Assembly (NCBI RefSeq): GCF_001468035.1
Contig: NZ_LNZA01000001.1
Coordinates: 62,001 to 126,000, forward strand
Reading direction: 5' to 3'
From: Legionella tucsonensis
GTDB taxonomy: Bacteria; Pseudomonadota; Gammaproteobacteria; Legionellales; Legionellaceae
Length of the DNA: 64,000 nucleotides
A model generated the notes under the pieces. That model was not told where the DNA came from. It worked only from the letters and a program-made list of their open reading frames with translations, and made no database searches. Numbering within the stretch: position 1 is the stretch's first letter; each line of letters opens with the position of its first letter. Of the stretch, positions 1-8,980 are shown in pieces. Made by a program: the position numbers and the translations under genes.

Positions 1-475
1 CACCTGTATCTTTGGTCGCTGAACGATTATGGAATGAAGTAAGTTGCTTCAAAGTATTCCAAATATTATCTGGGACCACATTCTGTAATGCCTCATTAAC
101 TTCATCTGGGTGCTTCAGCTCATATACAGTGCTTTTGGGTTGCGCTGCTTTAATTGTTTTTCTCTGCAGGACTCTTTGCGCAGATTGCTTTTTCGCTGGA
201 AGCAAAGAACCAAGTATGTGATGGCTCACATTCACGAAACGACCGCAATTTACTTGATCTGCCAAATGACTTAGAGCATCCACATCTGCTGCAGGAATAT
301 CAATTATTTTAAATTGTTTATTTTCTGCCAAAACCTCATACGGAGTAGCAATTTTTGCGGCAAGACATTGAGGCACTTGCAACTGTTCATGAACAGGGGC
401 GCTTGTCGCCAAAACATCAGTGCTAGCAAGCACTGAGCCCACTGCGATATAGGTCATCCATTGATTAAAACGCAT
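1..475 (-). CDS. Secreted M28-family leucine aminopeptidase, N-terminal part (3' end outside window)
   Basis: The gene reads leftwards from an ATG at 475-473, with AGGAG just upstream, and stays open to the window edge, giving about 158 residues. The N-terminus is a signal peptide (hydrophobic IAVGSVLASTDVLA). A poorly conserved propeptide follows, and then the segment NIWNTLKQLTSFHNR, which resembles the start of the mature zinc aminopeptidase domain of Vibrio and Legionella secreted leucyl aminopeptidases. The metal ligands lie beyond the window. Known members are exported by type II secretion and trim N-terminal residues from peptides outside the cell. The family call rests on this short junction motif and the secretion signal, so the exact paralogue is uncertain. 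Confidence 0.65.
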   Translation of the reverse strand, partial: MRFNQWMTYIAVGSVLASTDVLATSAPVHEQLQVPQCLAAKIATPYEVLAENKQFKIIDIPAADVDALSHLADQVNCGRFVNVSHHILGSLLPAKKQSAQRVLQRKTIKAAQPKSTVYELKHPDEVNEALQNVVPDNIWNTLKQLTSFHNRSATKDTG

Positions 476-621
476 TTCTACTCCTATTTTAAATTAAATT
501 TGCAACGTATTTACCTCGTAAAAACTCACTTTACCTAAATTCTGCAATTGGATCTACTGTTTAATTTAAGTTTTATTCAATAAAAAAATAACCATATGAC
601 TTTTTTTTGTTCTTTTTGCTA

Positions 622-650
622 TTGATAATCATTTTCATTTGCGCTAGAGT
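622..650 (+). promoter_or_regulatory. Promoter with overlapping Fur box for the 682-2616 gene
   Basis: A -35 box TTGATA (622-627), a 17-base spacer and a -10 box TAGAGT (645-650) lie about 30 bases before the start codon. The 15-mer at 623-637, TGATAATCATTTTCA, matches the Fur 7-1-7 consensus (TGATAAT-N-ATTATCA) at 13 of 14 defined positions and covers the -35 box and spacer. Fur bound here should block RNA polymerase when iron is plentiful. Repression is inferred from the sequence only. Confidence 0.6.
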
Positions 651-681
651 TTGAACCCCGACCCATTAGTTGAGCAAATAA

Positions 682-2616
682 ATGGCAGCAAATAAAATAA
701 GATTCAAAAAAATTCCTCGTTATGTTGCTCTGGCGTCTCTTACTATCGGCGCTAGTTTAATTCTTGGTTTTCTAAGTTTTGGTGGAATGTATGCATTATA
801 TCCTATCCTACCTTTGGCATTTGCTGCTTTTGGTCTTTCTGTAGCCTATGAGGGCGAAGTCTATTTACAAAATATTAAAGGTGCTTTTAAAAAAATATTT
901 AAAAGCACCTACTTAGAGAATCACCTGGCTAAAGAATATTTGCTAGAAAACTTTCCCGAAAATACTGATTCAGAAGAGTGTCCTCAATTTTTCAAAGATT
1001 ATGAAGCACAACTCAATCTCCTGAAAGACTTTAATCATAAACAACTTAATAAAGAAAGCAGAAAACGCAAAAAGCAAATAGAAAAAACGCTGACGGACAT
1101 GGAAAAATGGTTCGCTTTGCAATTATTTGCAACCCCAAAAAAGCACAAAGATGAGGAGGAAGAAGAACTATCCAAATATACACAATCCTTAAGAGATTGG
1201 CTGGAAGCTCACGGACAAAAGGAGTGGCAAGAACGCTTAGAAAAACGCCAATCAACATTTAATTTTGCTAAAAGTTTCAGTTTGGTTGCTGGTGTATTCA
1301 TGGGGCTTGGTAGTACCTACCTCATTGTAGAAGCGTTTAGCGTAATTCCTTTAATGGCCGCCATTCCTTTTGCTTTTTGGCCAATCCTCATTGTTCCAAT
1401 GGCAGTAGTTGCTGGAGCTGCTTATGGTATGTTGACTTACAATACGATCACAGATCTTATTAATAATGACACTATCAAAAAATGGTATACCAAACTTAAA
1501 AATGACTTAAGTCAAGGTATCACAGCGCGTAATGTATTGATGACGCTCACTGCTGTATTTTTAGTGGGCTTAGCCATTGCGCTTACGATTTGTACTGCCG
1601 GTACTTGGTGGACTGTAGCAACCAGTGCCCGCCCTTTATTTGAATGGATGAAAAGAATACCCAGTTTTGTTATGGGGATTATCAATCCCATCATCACTGG
1701 ATTATCTGCTATATCGTTTAATATACAAAACTCTTCTGAATCTCTGGAAATGATCTATGAAGCCACAGATCCCAAGACCAATACCACCAATATATTTCAA
1801 CGCACCTACAAAACCATTGTAGATGGGCTTACCCATGTATGGGATACTGAAAATTGGTTACAGATGATTAACCCGTTTCGTATCCTGTTAAAATTAACGG
1901 TTACTCCTTTACGTATTCTGCTTTTTTTGGGTCACTTAGTAAGCGTTGCCCTGACTTCAGATCGCATGCCTGGGGTGCCTCAAATAGTAGCTGCTCTTGT
2001 AGCAATTATCAGTGAGGGTTTCGAAGACGCGCATTATTTTATTGGCTCGAGCTCTAAAACAAAAACATTATTAGAAGAACGTTTAGGTTCCGAAGAAGAG
2101 CATAATGAAGATATTCCCTCCAGGATTCTCAAAACAATTGCTTCACCTTTATATTTTCTTGCAGCTGCTTGGGATTGCTTGGCAAGTAAAAAAAATTCAG
2201 CTCCTAATGATATGCAAACACCACAGCCAAAGGTACTCACGTGGGAGAAAGCATGGAACAAGCAACGAGGCGTACAAGAAGAAGAGAATGTAACATTAGC
2301 TGACGAGGCAGCACGTCCATCAAAAGAATGGAACGTTGAGCATGCAGTTTCTCTAATTGAAAAATATGAAAGAAAACACCTTAATACGATCTGGGTTGGC
2401 GAGGAAATAGCGGATGCTAAAAAAGAAGAACTAAAACAGTTAAAAACTAAAGTTCGCGAAGCCAATTCTAATGGTTCTTCAGTGAATTCCATACTTAAAG
2501 AAGCAAAAAATAATCCTGTCTATAATCGACATCGTTTATTTCCCATACAGAATGAAGAACCAACTGCCACCCAAGAATTTATTGAAGAATTACCTGAACG
2601 CGTTAATGCAATTTAA
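682..2616 (+). CDS. Multi-pass membrane protein of unknown function, possible Dot/Icm effector
   Basis: This 644-residue protein is not a family I recognise. Residues about 12-55 form two hydrophobic segments. A lysine/glutamate-rich coiled-coil stretch follows (about 60-195), then membrane segments near 200-260, 285-320 and 325-345, further hydrophobic stretches near 395-440 and 485-500, and a charged C-terminal tail of about 130 residues. The tail ends with a glutamate-rich patch (EEPTATQEFIEELPER), like the E-block in many Legionella Dot/Icm substrates. It has no secretion signal peptide and no enzyme motif that I can see. The gene stands alone behind a promoter with a Fur box, so it is probably expressed in low iron. 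Effector status is inference. Confidence 0.6.
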   Translation: MAANKIRFKKIPRYVALASLTIGASLILGFLSFGGMYALYPILPLAFAAFGLSVAYEGEVYLQNIKGAFKKIFKSTYLENHLAKEYLLENFPENTDSEECPQFFKDYEAQLNLLKDFNHKQLNKESRKRKKQIEKTLTDMEKWFALQLFATPKKHKDEEEEELSKYTQSLRDWLEAHGQKEWQERLEKRQSTFNFAKSFSLVAGVFMGLGSTYLIVEAFSVIPLMAAIPFAFWPILIVPMAVVAGAAYGMLTYNTITDLINNDTIKKWYTKLKNDLSQGITARNVLMTLTAVFLVGLAIALTICTAGTWWTVATSARPLFEWMKRIPSFVMGIINPIITGLSAISFNIQNSSESLEMIYEATDPKTNTTNIFQRTYKTIVDGLTHVWDTENWLQMINPFRILLKLTVTPLRILLFLGHLVSVALTSDRMPGVPQIVAALVAIISEGFEDAHYFIGSSSKTKTLLEERLGSEEEHNEDIPSRILKTIASPLYFLAAAWDCLASKKNSAPNDMQTPQPKVLTWEKAWNKQRGVQEEENVTLADEAARPSKEWNVEHAVSLIEKYERKHLNTIWVGEEIADAKKEELKQLKTKVREANSNGSSVNSILKEAKNNPVYNRHRLFPIQNEEPTATQEFIEELPERVNAI

Positions 2617-2649
2617 TACGTACTTTATTTAGATCAATTCTGCGCGCAA

Positions 2650-2678
2650 CCATCCCTATCTACTAAGAGGAGGGATGG
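2650..2678 (+). terminator. Hairpin after the 644-residue protein gene
   Basis: CCATCCCT (2650-2657) pairs perfectly with AGGGATGG (2671-2678) around a 13-base loop. It sits 34 bases after the stop codon. The T-run expected of an intrinsic terminator is weak, so it may only stabilise the mRNA end. Confidence 0.4.
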
Positions 2679-2745
2679 GATCACTTGAAAAATTTTCGAT
2701 GCAATATGATTATAGAGATATTGACTCAATGCATTAGATGAATAC

Positions 2746-3471
2746 ATGAAAAAATCTTTGTTCCATGCTGTGGCGTTATTTTTTCTGTTTATTAGCATCT
2801 GCTGTGCTCAACAACGAGATATTTCGATTACAATTGATGACTTGCCTCTTGTTGGACTTCCCTACGAAATGTTCGAAAGTATTGTTCATAGCTTCGTGAA
2901 ACATCAAGTTCCTGCAATAGGTTTTGCCATTGGTAGTCGAGTCACCAATGAAACCATAAATCAATTTCTGTTATTTAAGCAAAATGGATTGGAGTTAGGA
3001 AACCATACTTATTCTCATTTGAATTTAAAACGTGCTTCTTGCGCAGAATACATCAATGATATTATTAAGGCAGATACAGTTCTTGCACCGTTTATGTCAC
3101 AGCCAAAATATTTTCGTTACCCTTATCTGTCTGAAGGAAAATTGTAGAGAAAAAATATTGTTCGACGTTATTTGAGCAATAATAACTACATTGTCGCTCC
3201 AGTCACCGTTGATAGCAGGGACTTTGAATTTAATAAAAAATTAATAAAGCAAATAAGACAAAATCCAACTGCACCATTAACAGATTTAAAGAGGCATTAT
3301 CTTGAATATGTTTGGCAACGCACATTAACTGCTGAAAAAAATACCCCTGGAAAACAAATCTTACTTCTACATGCCAATTTATTGAATGCTTATTTTTTAG
3401 ATGATTTATTGCTAATGTTTGAAGCTCATGGCTATCATTTTATTTCACTTAGTGACGCATTAACGTCATAA
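2746..3471 (+). pseudogene. Polysaccharide deacetylase (NodB fold) broken by an in-frame TAG
   Basis: Two open segments, 2746-3147 and from about 3148 to 3471, lie in the same frame and are split only by a TAG at 3145-3147; together they would encode about 241 residues. A signal peptide (residues 1-21, ending CCA) is followed by the NodB motifs in order: SITIDDLP, the metal-binding NHTYSH and FRYPY before the stop, then DSRDF and LLLHANLL after it. The active site is therefore divided by the stop, and the truncated product should be inactive. Intact relatives remove acetyl groups from chitin, peptidoglycan or related polymers in the envelope. No frameshift is visible, so this is a single nonsense change and probably recent. 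Readthrough cannot be excluded. Confidence 0.8.
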
Positions 3472-3588
3472 CAGAATCCGGGGGAAACATGCCATGTATT
3501 TTCATAACCAAGGGTAAAATATGTGAGCATAGCCAGAGCAGAAAATCAGGACAGTTTGGCAAAGATAATAGAAATGGAAATAGAGCGT

Positions 3589-5253
3589 CTAATTACTTTG
3601 CAGCAACAATTCTTTAGCATGGGAGCGCGTTTGCTCAGTTATTTTTAATCCTCCAAGCATGCGTGCTATTTCATCAATTTTTTCATTAGATTGCAGTAAA
3701 GAAATATGGGTAAACGTCTCTTGATTGTTGCTTCGCTTTTCAACCATAAAATGATTATTGGCAGCGGCAGCAACCTGAGGCTGGTGCGTGACACAAAATA
3801 CCTGCAAACGCTCTCCCAATTTACGAAGCATTTGCCCTATGAGGGCTGCTGTAGCTCCCCCAATACCTACATCCACTTCATCGAACAATAGAGTAGGTGT
3901 CGTACCTTGCTGGGCAGTAATCATTTGAATGGACAAGCTAATTCGCGAAAGTTCACCGCCTGATGCCACTTTACTTAATGAATCAAGCTCCATGCCTGGG
4001 TTAGTACACACCTTATATTCTACTTTATCCATTCCATGGACGTACATTTTTTCTAGGGGAGATATTTCAATTTCCACCCATCCTTTAGGCATGCCAAGTT
4101 GTTGAATACTGGCGGTAATTTCTTTTGCCAGTTTTTTTGCCTGTATTTTTCTTATCTCTCTCAATTTAAGAGCTGCTGCTTCATAGGTTGCAATCAATTG
4201 ACTCTGCTGAATTTTTAATTGAGCTAACCGGCTTTCATTGTCTTGCAGCTCGTCTCGCTCTTTTTGCAAGTTTTGTGCATGCTCATGAAGCTTACTGCTA
4301 TCAATATGATATTTGCGTGCAAGTTGATGTATCGCACTCATACGCGCTTCTATTTCATGCAAACGCTCAGGGTCCAAATGAACACGCTCTGCAAATTGCT
4401 GCATTTCATCAATTGCTTCTTCACATTGAATCAACGCACCATTGATCAATTCAAAAGTATTTTTAATTTGGGATTGTTCTTGCGGTAATTGACCCAGTAA
4501 ATGCAAAACCTGATTTAAGCCGGTACAAATATTGAGTTCATCTTCAGAGTTTAATAAGCCATGGATTTGTTGACTCTTTTGCAAATATTCTCTTGCATGA
4601 TGTAACATTTGATGTTCTTGATACAAAGTTTCAATTTCATTTTCATGCAGATTCAATGCAGATAATTCTTCAATTTGAAATTGCAATAATGCAATTTTAT
4701 CTTTTTGTTGTTCCTGACTCTGTAATACATCAATTTCCTGCTGAATTTTCTGACATTGCTTATAAACCCGAGCGACCTCATCAAGTAACGCATGATTCTT
4801 TCCATATTGATCCAATTGTTGGCGATGCGTTGCATGCTGCATCAGTGTTTGATGTTGATGCTGTCCATGAATGTGGACTAGTTTTTCGCTTAATTCTTTT
4901 ACTTTTTGCAACGGGAATGGTTGACCATTAATATATGATTTGGAGCGACCTTCTGCATAAATCACCCGCCGCAAATAAATCTCGCCATCATCACAAGGAA
5001 TATCGTGTTCTGCTAGCCACTGCGCAGGCTCAGATCCTTGACCTACAAAAAATCCGGCGGTGATATCACATTTTTCTTGGCCAGGCCGGATAACTGAACC
5101 ATCTGCTCTATCACCTAAAGCCAGCATCAAAGCATCAATCATGATCGATTTACCCGCGCCTGTTTCACCAGTGAAAGCTGTCATTCCTTGAGAAAAGTCT
5201 AACTCCAAGTGTTGCACAATCGCAAACTGTTCAATGCACAAAGTTGTGAGCAT
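3589..5253 (-). CDS. recN: DNA repair protein RecN
   Basis: This is a full-length RecN of 554 residues, an SMC-like ATPase that acts in recombinational repair of double-strand breaks. Residues 29-37 hold the Walker A motif (TGETGAGKS). The middle (about 150-370) is the long coiled-coil arm. The C-terminal part carries the ABC signature (KVASGGELSRISLS), Walker B (TLLFDEVDVGIGG) and the H-loop (VFCVTHQPQVAA). It lies 8 bases after nadK and is convergent with the broken deacetylase, so it is probably the last gene of a typA-nadK-recN run. I saw no LexA box between nadK and recN. Confidence 0.96.
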   Translation of the reverse strand: MLTTLCIEQFAIVQHLELDFSQGMTAFTGETGAGKSIMIDALMLALGDRADGSVIRPGQEKCDITAGFFVGQGSEPAQWLAEHDIPCDDGEIYLRRVIYAEGRSKSYINGQPFPLQKVKELSEKLVHIHGQHQHQTLMQHATHRQQLDQYGKNHALLDEVARVYKQCQKIQQEIDVLQSQEQQKDKIALLQFQIEELSALNLHENEIETLYQEHQMLHHAREYLQKSQQIHGLLNSEDELNICTGLNQVLHLLGQLPQEQSQIKNTFELINGALIQCEEAIDEMQQFAERVHLDPERLHEIEARMSAIHQLARKYHIDSSKLHEHAQNLQKERDELQDNESRLAQLKIQQSQLIATYEAAALKLREIRKIQAKKLAKEITASIQQLGMPKGWVEIEISPLEKMYVHGMDKVEYKVCTNPGMELDSLSKVASGGELSRISLSIQMITAQQGTTPTLLFDEVDVGIGGATAALIGQMLRKLGERLQVFCVTHQPQVAAAANNHFMVEKRSNNQETFTHISLLQSNEKIDEIARMLGGLKITEQTRSHAKELLLQSN

Positions 5254-5261
5254 GTTCTATC

Positions 5262-6188
5262 CTATCCTTGATGTTTGGATTCCCAACCAAGTTTTGATCG
5301 TAATGTATCATAATAATGATAATCAAGAGGATGTAACAGACGTAGTTGATGACCATTTTTTTGAACAGCAACTTTTTGTCCCGGCTTGACCATTCTGGAT
5401 TCATGACCATCACAACTTACTCGCAGATCCGCTTCATTAAACTGACTGATATGCAGTTCAATTTTAGCTTCTCCATCAATAACTAATGGGCGTGAGCTTA
5501 AACTATGCGAAAACATGGGCACAAGAACGATTGCATTTAACTGGGGATGCATGATAGGACCACCTGCAGATAAAGCATAGGCAGTAGATCCGGTAGGAGT
5601 CGATAAAATCATGCCATCAGAGCGATAATGACTCACTAGCTGCCGATTGACATATACTGAGAATTCAATAAGATGTGTTTCCTTCCCACGTCCTAAAACC
5701 ACATCATTGAGTGCATCACCTTCAAAATAAGTATGATCTTCATCATAAATGCGAGTATGTAAAAGAAAGCGCTTTTCTTCTTCATAATAACCGCATAGCA
5801 CGGCACTCAATTGCGTTTCCAGTTCATGAGGTAAAATATCGGTAAGGAATCCCAAGCGCCCTCGGTTAATTCCAATTACCGGAGTGTCCACTTTAATCGC
5901 CATACGCGCCGCTGAGAGCAAACTCCCATCACCACCGACCACAATGATTAAATCATTTTTTTTACCCATATCTTCTCTGGCTAATATGGGAATTTTCACA
6001 TCAAATCCTGTAGACGTATCTACATCTTGATAGATCTGCACCTCTTGTTTTTCAAGAAAATCAACCAAGCGGTATAAACTTTCATTCACCCCTTGATTTG
6101 CCCTGTGCTGGCGCGCATACAAGATGATCCGTTTGAATTTAACTTTATTCTTCAATGTTTGCTGTTCTTGATGCTTTTTTTCTTTCAT
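5262..6188 (-). CDS. nadK: NAD kinase
   Basis: The 308-residue protein makes NADP from NAD and ATP in the cytosol. It has the diagnostic GGDGS loop ([13 protein letters not shown]), the LNDVVLGRG motif, the glycine-rich [15 protein letters not shown] segment and the HSLSSRPLV motif. Its start overlaps the end of typA by 44 bases, and recN follows after 8 bases, which suggests one transcript. The first 15 residues are lysine-rich and are not part of the usual domain, which starts near [16 protein letters not shown] at codon 12 is an alternative start, so the true N-terminus may be shorter. Confidence 0.95.
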   Translation of the reverse strand: MKEKKHQEQQTLKNKVKFKRIILYARQHRANQGVNESLYRLVDFLEKQEVQIYQDVDTSTGFDVKIPILAREDMGKKNDLIIVVGGDGSLLSAARMAIKVDTPVIGINRGRLGFLTDILPHELETQLSAVLCGYYEEEKRFLLHTRIYDEDHTYFEGDALNDVVLGRGKETHLIEFSVYVNRQLVSHYRSDGMILSTPTGSTAYALSAGGPIMHPQLNAIVLVPMFSHSLSSRPLVIDGEAKIELHISQFNEADLRVSCDGHESRMVKPGQKVAVQKNGHQLRLLHPLDYHYYDTLRSKLGWESKHQG

Positions 6189-7971
6189 GTTCTTTCAATG
6201 ATTTTTTTCTTAATCGAATCGAATCAGGAGTTACTTCAACTAACTCATCATCATCAATAAATTCCAATGCCTGCTCCAAAGTTAATTTGACCGCAGGAGT
6301 TAAAATGATGTTTTCGTCAGAACCTGAAGCACGGATGTTAGTTAATTGCTTTTCTTTTGTTACATTAACAACTAAATCATTATCGCGAGCATGAATCCCA
6401 ACAATCATCCCTTCATAACAAACTGTTTGCGGCTCAACAAATAACCTGCCTCGATCCTGCAAGTTGAATAAAGCAAATGCACGAGCCATACCCTGGCAAT
6501 TAGCAATCATTACACCATTTATCCGCTTTCCTATTCGTCCTTTAATCGCCGGACCGTAATGATCATAAACATGATACATTAAACCTGTACCAGAGGTAGA
6601 AGACAAAAATTCATTATGAAAACCAATAAGGCCTCGGGTAGGAATCATATAGTCAAGGCGCACTCTTCCTTTTCCGTCAGGAACCATATTTTGTAATTCG
6701 CCTCGACGCTCTCCTAGCTTTTCCATAATAGCACCTTGATGATTTTCTTCCACATCTACAGTCAAATGCTCATAAGGCTCTTGTTGCTCACCATCTACTT
6801 CGCGAATAATCACTTCCGGTTTGCTGATCGCTAATTCATAACCTTCACGACGCATTGTTTCAATAAGAATTGATAAATGGAGTTCTCCACGGCCAGAAAC
6901 ACGGAATTTATCAGGGTCGTCACAATCCTCAACGCGTAAAGCAACATTATGTAATAATTCGGTTTCCAGACGCTCACGAATTTTTCGCGAGGTCACAAAC
7001 TTTCCTTCCTGACCGGCAAAAGGTGAGTCATTGACTTGGAAAGTCATACTAATTGTTGGCTCATCCACTGATAGTACAGGTAATGCTTCAACAACACTAG
7101 GCTCACAAATCGTGTCAGAAATTTTGATGCCTTCAATGCCGGTAATCGCAATAATATTACCTGCACTAGCCTCTTCAATCTCAACACGTTCAAGGCCCTT
7201 AAAACCTAATAATTGCAATAATCGACCCGTGCGAATATTACCCTCTTTATCAATAATCTTAACGGCAGATTTTGCTTTAATTTGTCCGCGAGTCACTCGA
7301 CCAATTCCAATAGTGCCAACATAGGATGAGTAATCTAAAGAGCTGATTTGCATTTGGAAAGGACCATTCGCATCGACTTTTGGTGCTTCAACTTCATCAA
7401 TAATTGTTTGTAATAAAGCACTCATATCCGTAGCTTCATCTTCCAGATTCAACTTGGCATAACCATTTAATGCAGAAGTATAAACTACAGGAAAATCCAA
7501 TTGCGCATCTGTTGCACCCAAATTATCAAAAAGATCAAATACTTGGTCCATAACCCAATGAGGTCTTGCTCCTGGGCGATCAATTTTATTAATCACAACA
7601 ATAGGATGCAACCCACGCGCAAATGCCTTTTGAGTTACAAAACGTGTTTGTGGCATAGGTCCATCAACAGCATCCACCAGCAGCAATACACTATCAACCA
7701 TCGATAAAATACGCTCTACTTCTCCCCCAAAATCAGCATGCCCTGGGGTATCAACAATATTAATTTGATGATTTTTCCAATACACACAGGTATTTTTAGC
7801 AAGAATAGTAATGCCCCGTTCTTTTTCTAAAGCATTGGAATCCATCACACGTTCAACTTTAGGCGCTCTCTCATTTAATGTACCTGTTTGTTGCAGTAAT
7901 TTATCTACTAACGTGGTTTTACCATGGTCGACGTGGGCGATAATGGCGATATTGCGAATCTGATCAATCAT
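6145..7971 (-). CDS. typA: Ribosome-associated GTPase TypA/BipA
   Basis: At 608 residues this is a full-length translational GTPase of the EF-G family that binds 70S ribosomes and helps large-subunit assembly and stress growth. It shows the G1 motif AHVDHGKTT, the switch II motif [14 protein letters not shown] and [10 protein letters not shown] for guanine recognition. Domain II and the EF-G-like domains III and V follow ([20 protein letters not shown]), and then the TypA-specific C-terminal domain ([18 protein letters not shown]). It heads the run typA-nadK-recN and is divergent from the 8387 gene. Confidence 0.97.
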   Translation of the reverse strand: MIDQIRNIAIIAHVDHGKTTLVDKLLQQTGTLNERAPKVERVMDSNALEKERGITILAKNTCVYWKNHQINIVDTPGHADFGGEVERILSMVDSVLLLVDAVDGPMPQTRFVTQKAFARGLHPIVVINKIDRPGARPHWVMDQVFDLFDNLGATDAQLDFPVVYTSALNGYAKLNLEDEATDMSALLQTIIDEVEAPKVDANGPFQMQISSLDYSSYVGTIGIGRVTRGQIKAKSAVKIIDKEGNIRTGRLLQLLGFKGLERVEIEEASAGNIIAITGIEGIKISDTICEPSVVEALPVLSVDEPTISMTFQVNDSPFAGQEGKFVTSRKIRERLETELLHNVALRVEDCDDPDKFRVSGRGELHLSILIETMRREGYELAISKPEVIIREVDGEQQEPYEHLTVDVEENHQGAIMEKLGERRGELQNMVPDGKGRVRLDYMIPTRGLIGFHNEFLSSTSGTGLMYHVYDHYGPAIKGRIGKRINGVMIANCQGMARAFALFNLQDRGRLFVEPQTVCYEGMIVGIHARDNDLVVNVTKEKQLTNIRASGSDENIILTPAVKLTLEQALEFIDDDELVEVTPDSIRLRKKSLKEHERKKASRTANIEE

Positions 7972-8018
7972 AAATAACCTTTGAAGGAAAAAGCAGAGTA
8001 TTTGTACATAGATTTGAC

Positions 8019-8024
8019 ATTATA
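8019..8024 (-). promoter_or_regulatory. Possible -10 box of the typA promoter
   Basis: On the minus strand this is a perfect TATAAT about 48 bases upstream of the typA start codon. No good -35 match lies 16-18 bases further upstream. On the plus strand the same spot contains TTGACA (8014-8019), which could be a -35 for rightward transcription, though its -10 partner is poor. Confidence 0.35.
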
Positions 8025-8084
8025 CATCAATAGACCGCTAAAACCTATCTGCTTTGTGTATTTTAGTATAGCAAAACTTCAATT

Positions 8085-8306
8085 GCAGTACTCCAGCGTG
8101 AGCTGTTTCATGAGCACATCTCTGCCTAATCCCACGGCTTGTCCCAGTGTTTTAGTGCGATATTCTGGAGCCCTGGACAAGCAGAGGGACGTGGGAGAGC
8201 AGAGCAGGACTGGGTTCTCAGGGATATTTAAAAGATTCAGCAGTCTGAGAGAGTACCGTAAACCGAGGACTTAATGCTGCTACAGCCCCGGGATTTACTG
8301 TACTGC
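8085..8306. ncRNA. Strongly structured intergenic segment, candidate non-coding RNA
   Basis: The 415-base gap between typA and the 8387 gene has no convincing ORF but a striking fold. Three stacked helices pair exactly: CTCTGC 8120-8125 with 8199-8204, TCCCACG 8130-8136 with 8190-8196, and CTTGTCC 8138-8144 with 8175-8181. GCAGTAC 8085-8091 pairs with 8300-8306 and would close the whole 222-base unit. Smaller pairings (CTCAG/CTGAG near 8216 and 8244) lie between. A closing stem, an open middle and a long terminal arm resemble the architecture of 6S RNA, but I could not match 6S sequence signatures. The strand is undetermined. Confidence 0.45.
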
Positions 8307-8386
8307 ATCCAGACTGCAAGATGCTGACTACAAATTATTTTTTAGCTGCTAAAATAATAGTGAGGGGTTAAAAATAGGGAGTAACT

Positions 8387-8884
8387 ATGAAACAACTAAT
8401 ATTACATCCCACTGACATTAGCCAATGGCATGCATTAGTTAATGAGGCTCAAGCTGCAACACAGCTGATGTTAACAGAAAATACTGAAAGTTATTTAGTA
8501 TTTTTATTAATGCGCTTTTCCCAAGGACCTAAACTCATTGAGTCCGTTGTTGCACTTGATTTTCTTGAGTCAGTACAGAGACCAAAAACATTGCAAATGG
8601 AATTATTACGCGATGTAGGTGATAAAAGCTTACTCTTTTGTGGACTATTTCCAGGAATTGCCAAGAGACGCCATGTCAGTCTTGATTATTTTTCTGAAAT
8701 GGGACAAGCAGCTTATTTAACAATCGGAGAGTTAGAAGGAAAGCATACTGCTGATCTGTACATTCAACTCAGTGAACAATTTCTTACATTAAAGCAAATA
8801 TTACAGGCCATGCGTGGGGAGTACGTAGAGCTCATTCAATCAAACCAGGAAATCTTATCTTCTATAAAATTTACTTTGCAATAA
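8387..8884 (+). CDS. Conserved-looking hypothetical protein, 165 residues
   Basis: A good ribosome binding site (GGGAG) precedes the ATG. The product is soluble and mostly helical, with no signal peptide or membrane segment. It contains a compact motif of cysteine, glycine and proline (LLFCGLFPGIAKRRH) near residues 82-96 and the phrase YLTIGEL at about 111. I recognise no enzymatic motif and do not assign a function. It stands alone: typA is divergent upstream and hslO convergent downstream. Its 5' region holds the structured segment 8085-8306 and an AT-rich hairpin near 8335-8358, so its expression could be influenced by a leader RNA. Confidence 0.75.
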   Translation: MKQLILHPTDISQWHALVNEAQAATQLMLTENTESYLVFLLMRFSQGPKLIESVVALDFLESVQRPKTLQMELLRDVGDKSLLFCGLFPGIAKRRHVSLDYFSEMGQAAYLTIGELEGKHTADLYIQLSEQFLTLKQILQAMRGEYVELIQSNQEILSSIKFTLQ

Positions 8885-8898
8885 ATAATTCGTTATAA

Positions 8899-8965
8899 CC
8901 TGGATGCAGCATAGAGGAGCTCCAGAATGCAGAGAATAATGCTCCTCGGTTTACTTGCACCCAGG
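8899..8965. terminator. Long hairpin between convergent genes
   Basis: CCTGG (8899-8903) and TGCA pair with TGCA and CCAGG (ending 8965), and inside these GAGGAGC (8914-8920) pairs with GCTCCTC (8941-8947). The structure sits between the end of the 8387 gene and the end of hslO, where it could stop transcription from both sides. T-runs are lacking on both strands. Its right part resembles bases 8292-8317, so it may belong to a small dispersed repeat. Confidence 0.45.
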
Positions 8966-8980
8966 ACTGCCGCACTATTT

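Noticed and set aside
12-221. Short plus-strand frame of 69 codons
   Set aside because: It is antisense to the aminopeptidase gene, has no ribosome site and no protein-like features.
5300-5340. AATAATGATAATCA, resembling a Fur box
   Set aside because: It lies inside the nadK coding sequence (codons for DYHYYD), far from any start, so the likeness is explained by the protein sequence.
8240-8281. CTGAGAGAGTACC...ACC...TTAATGC, resembling a TPP riboswitch
   Set aside because: The 5' half of the motif is missing, the spacing is wrong and the downstream gene is not linked to thiamine.
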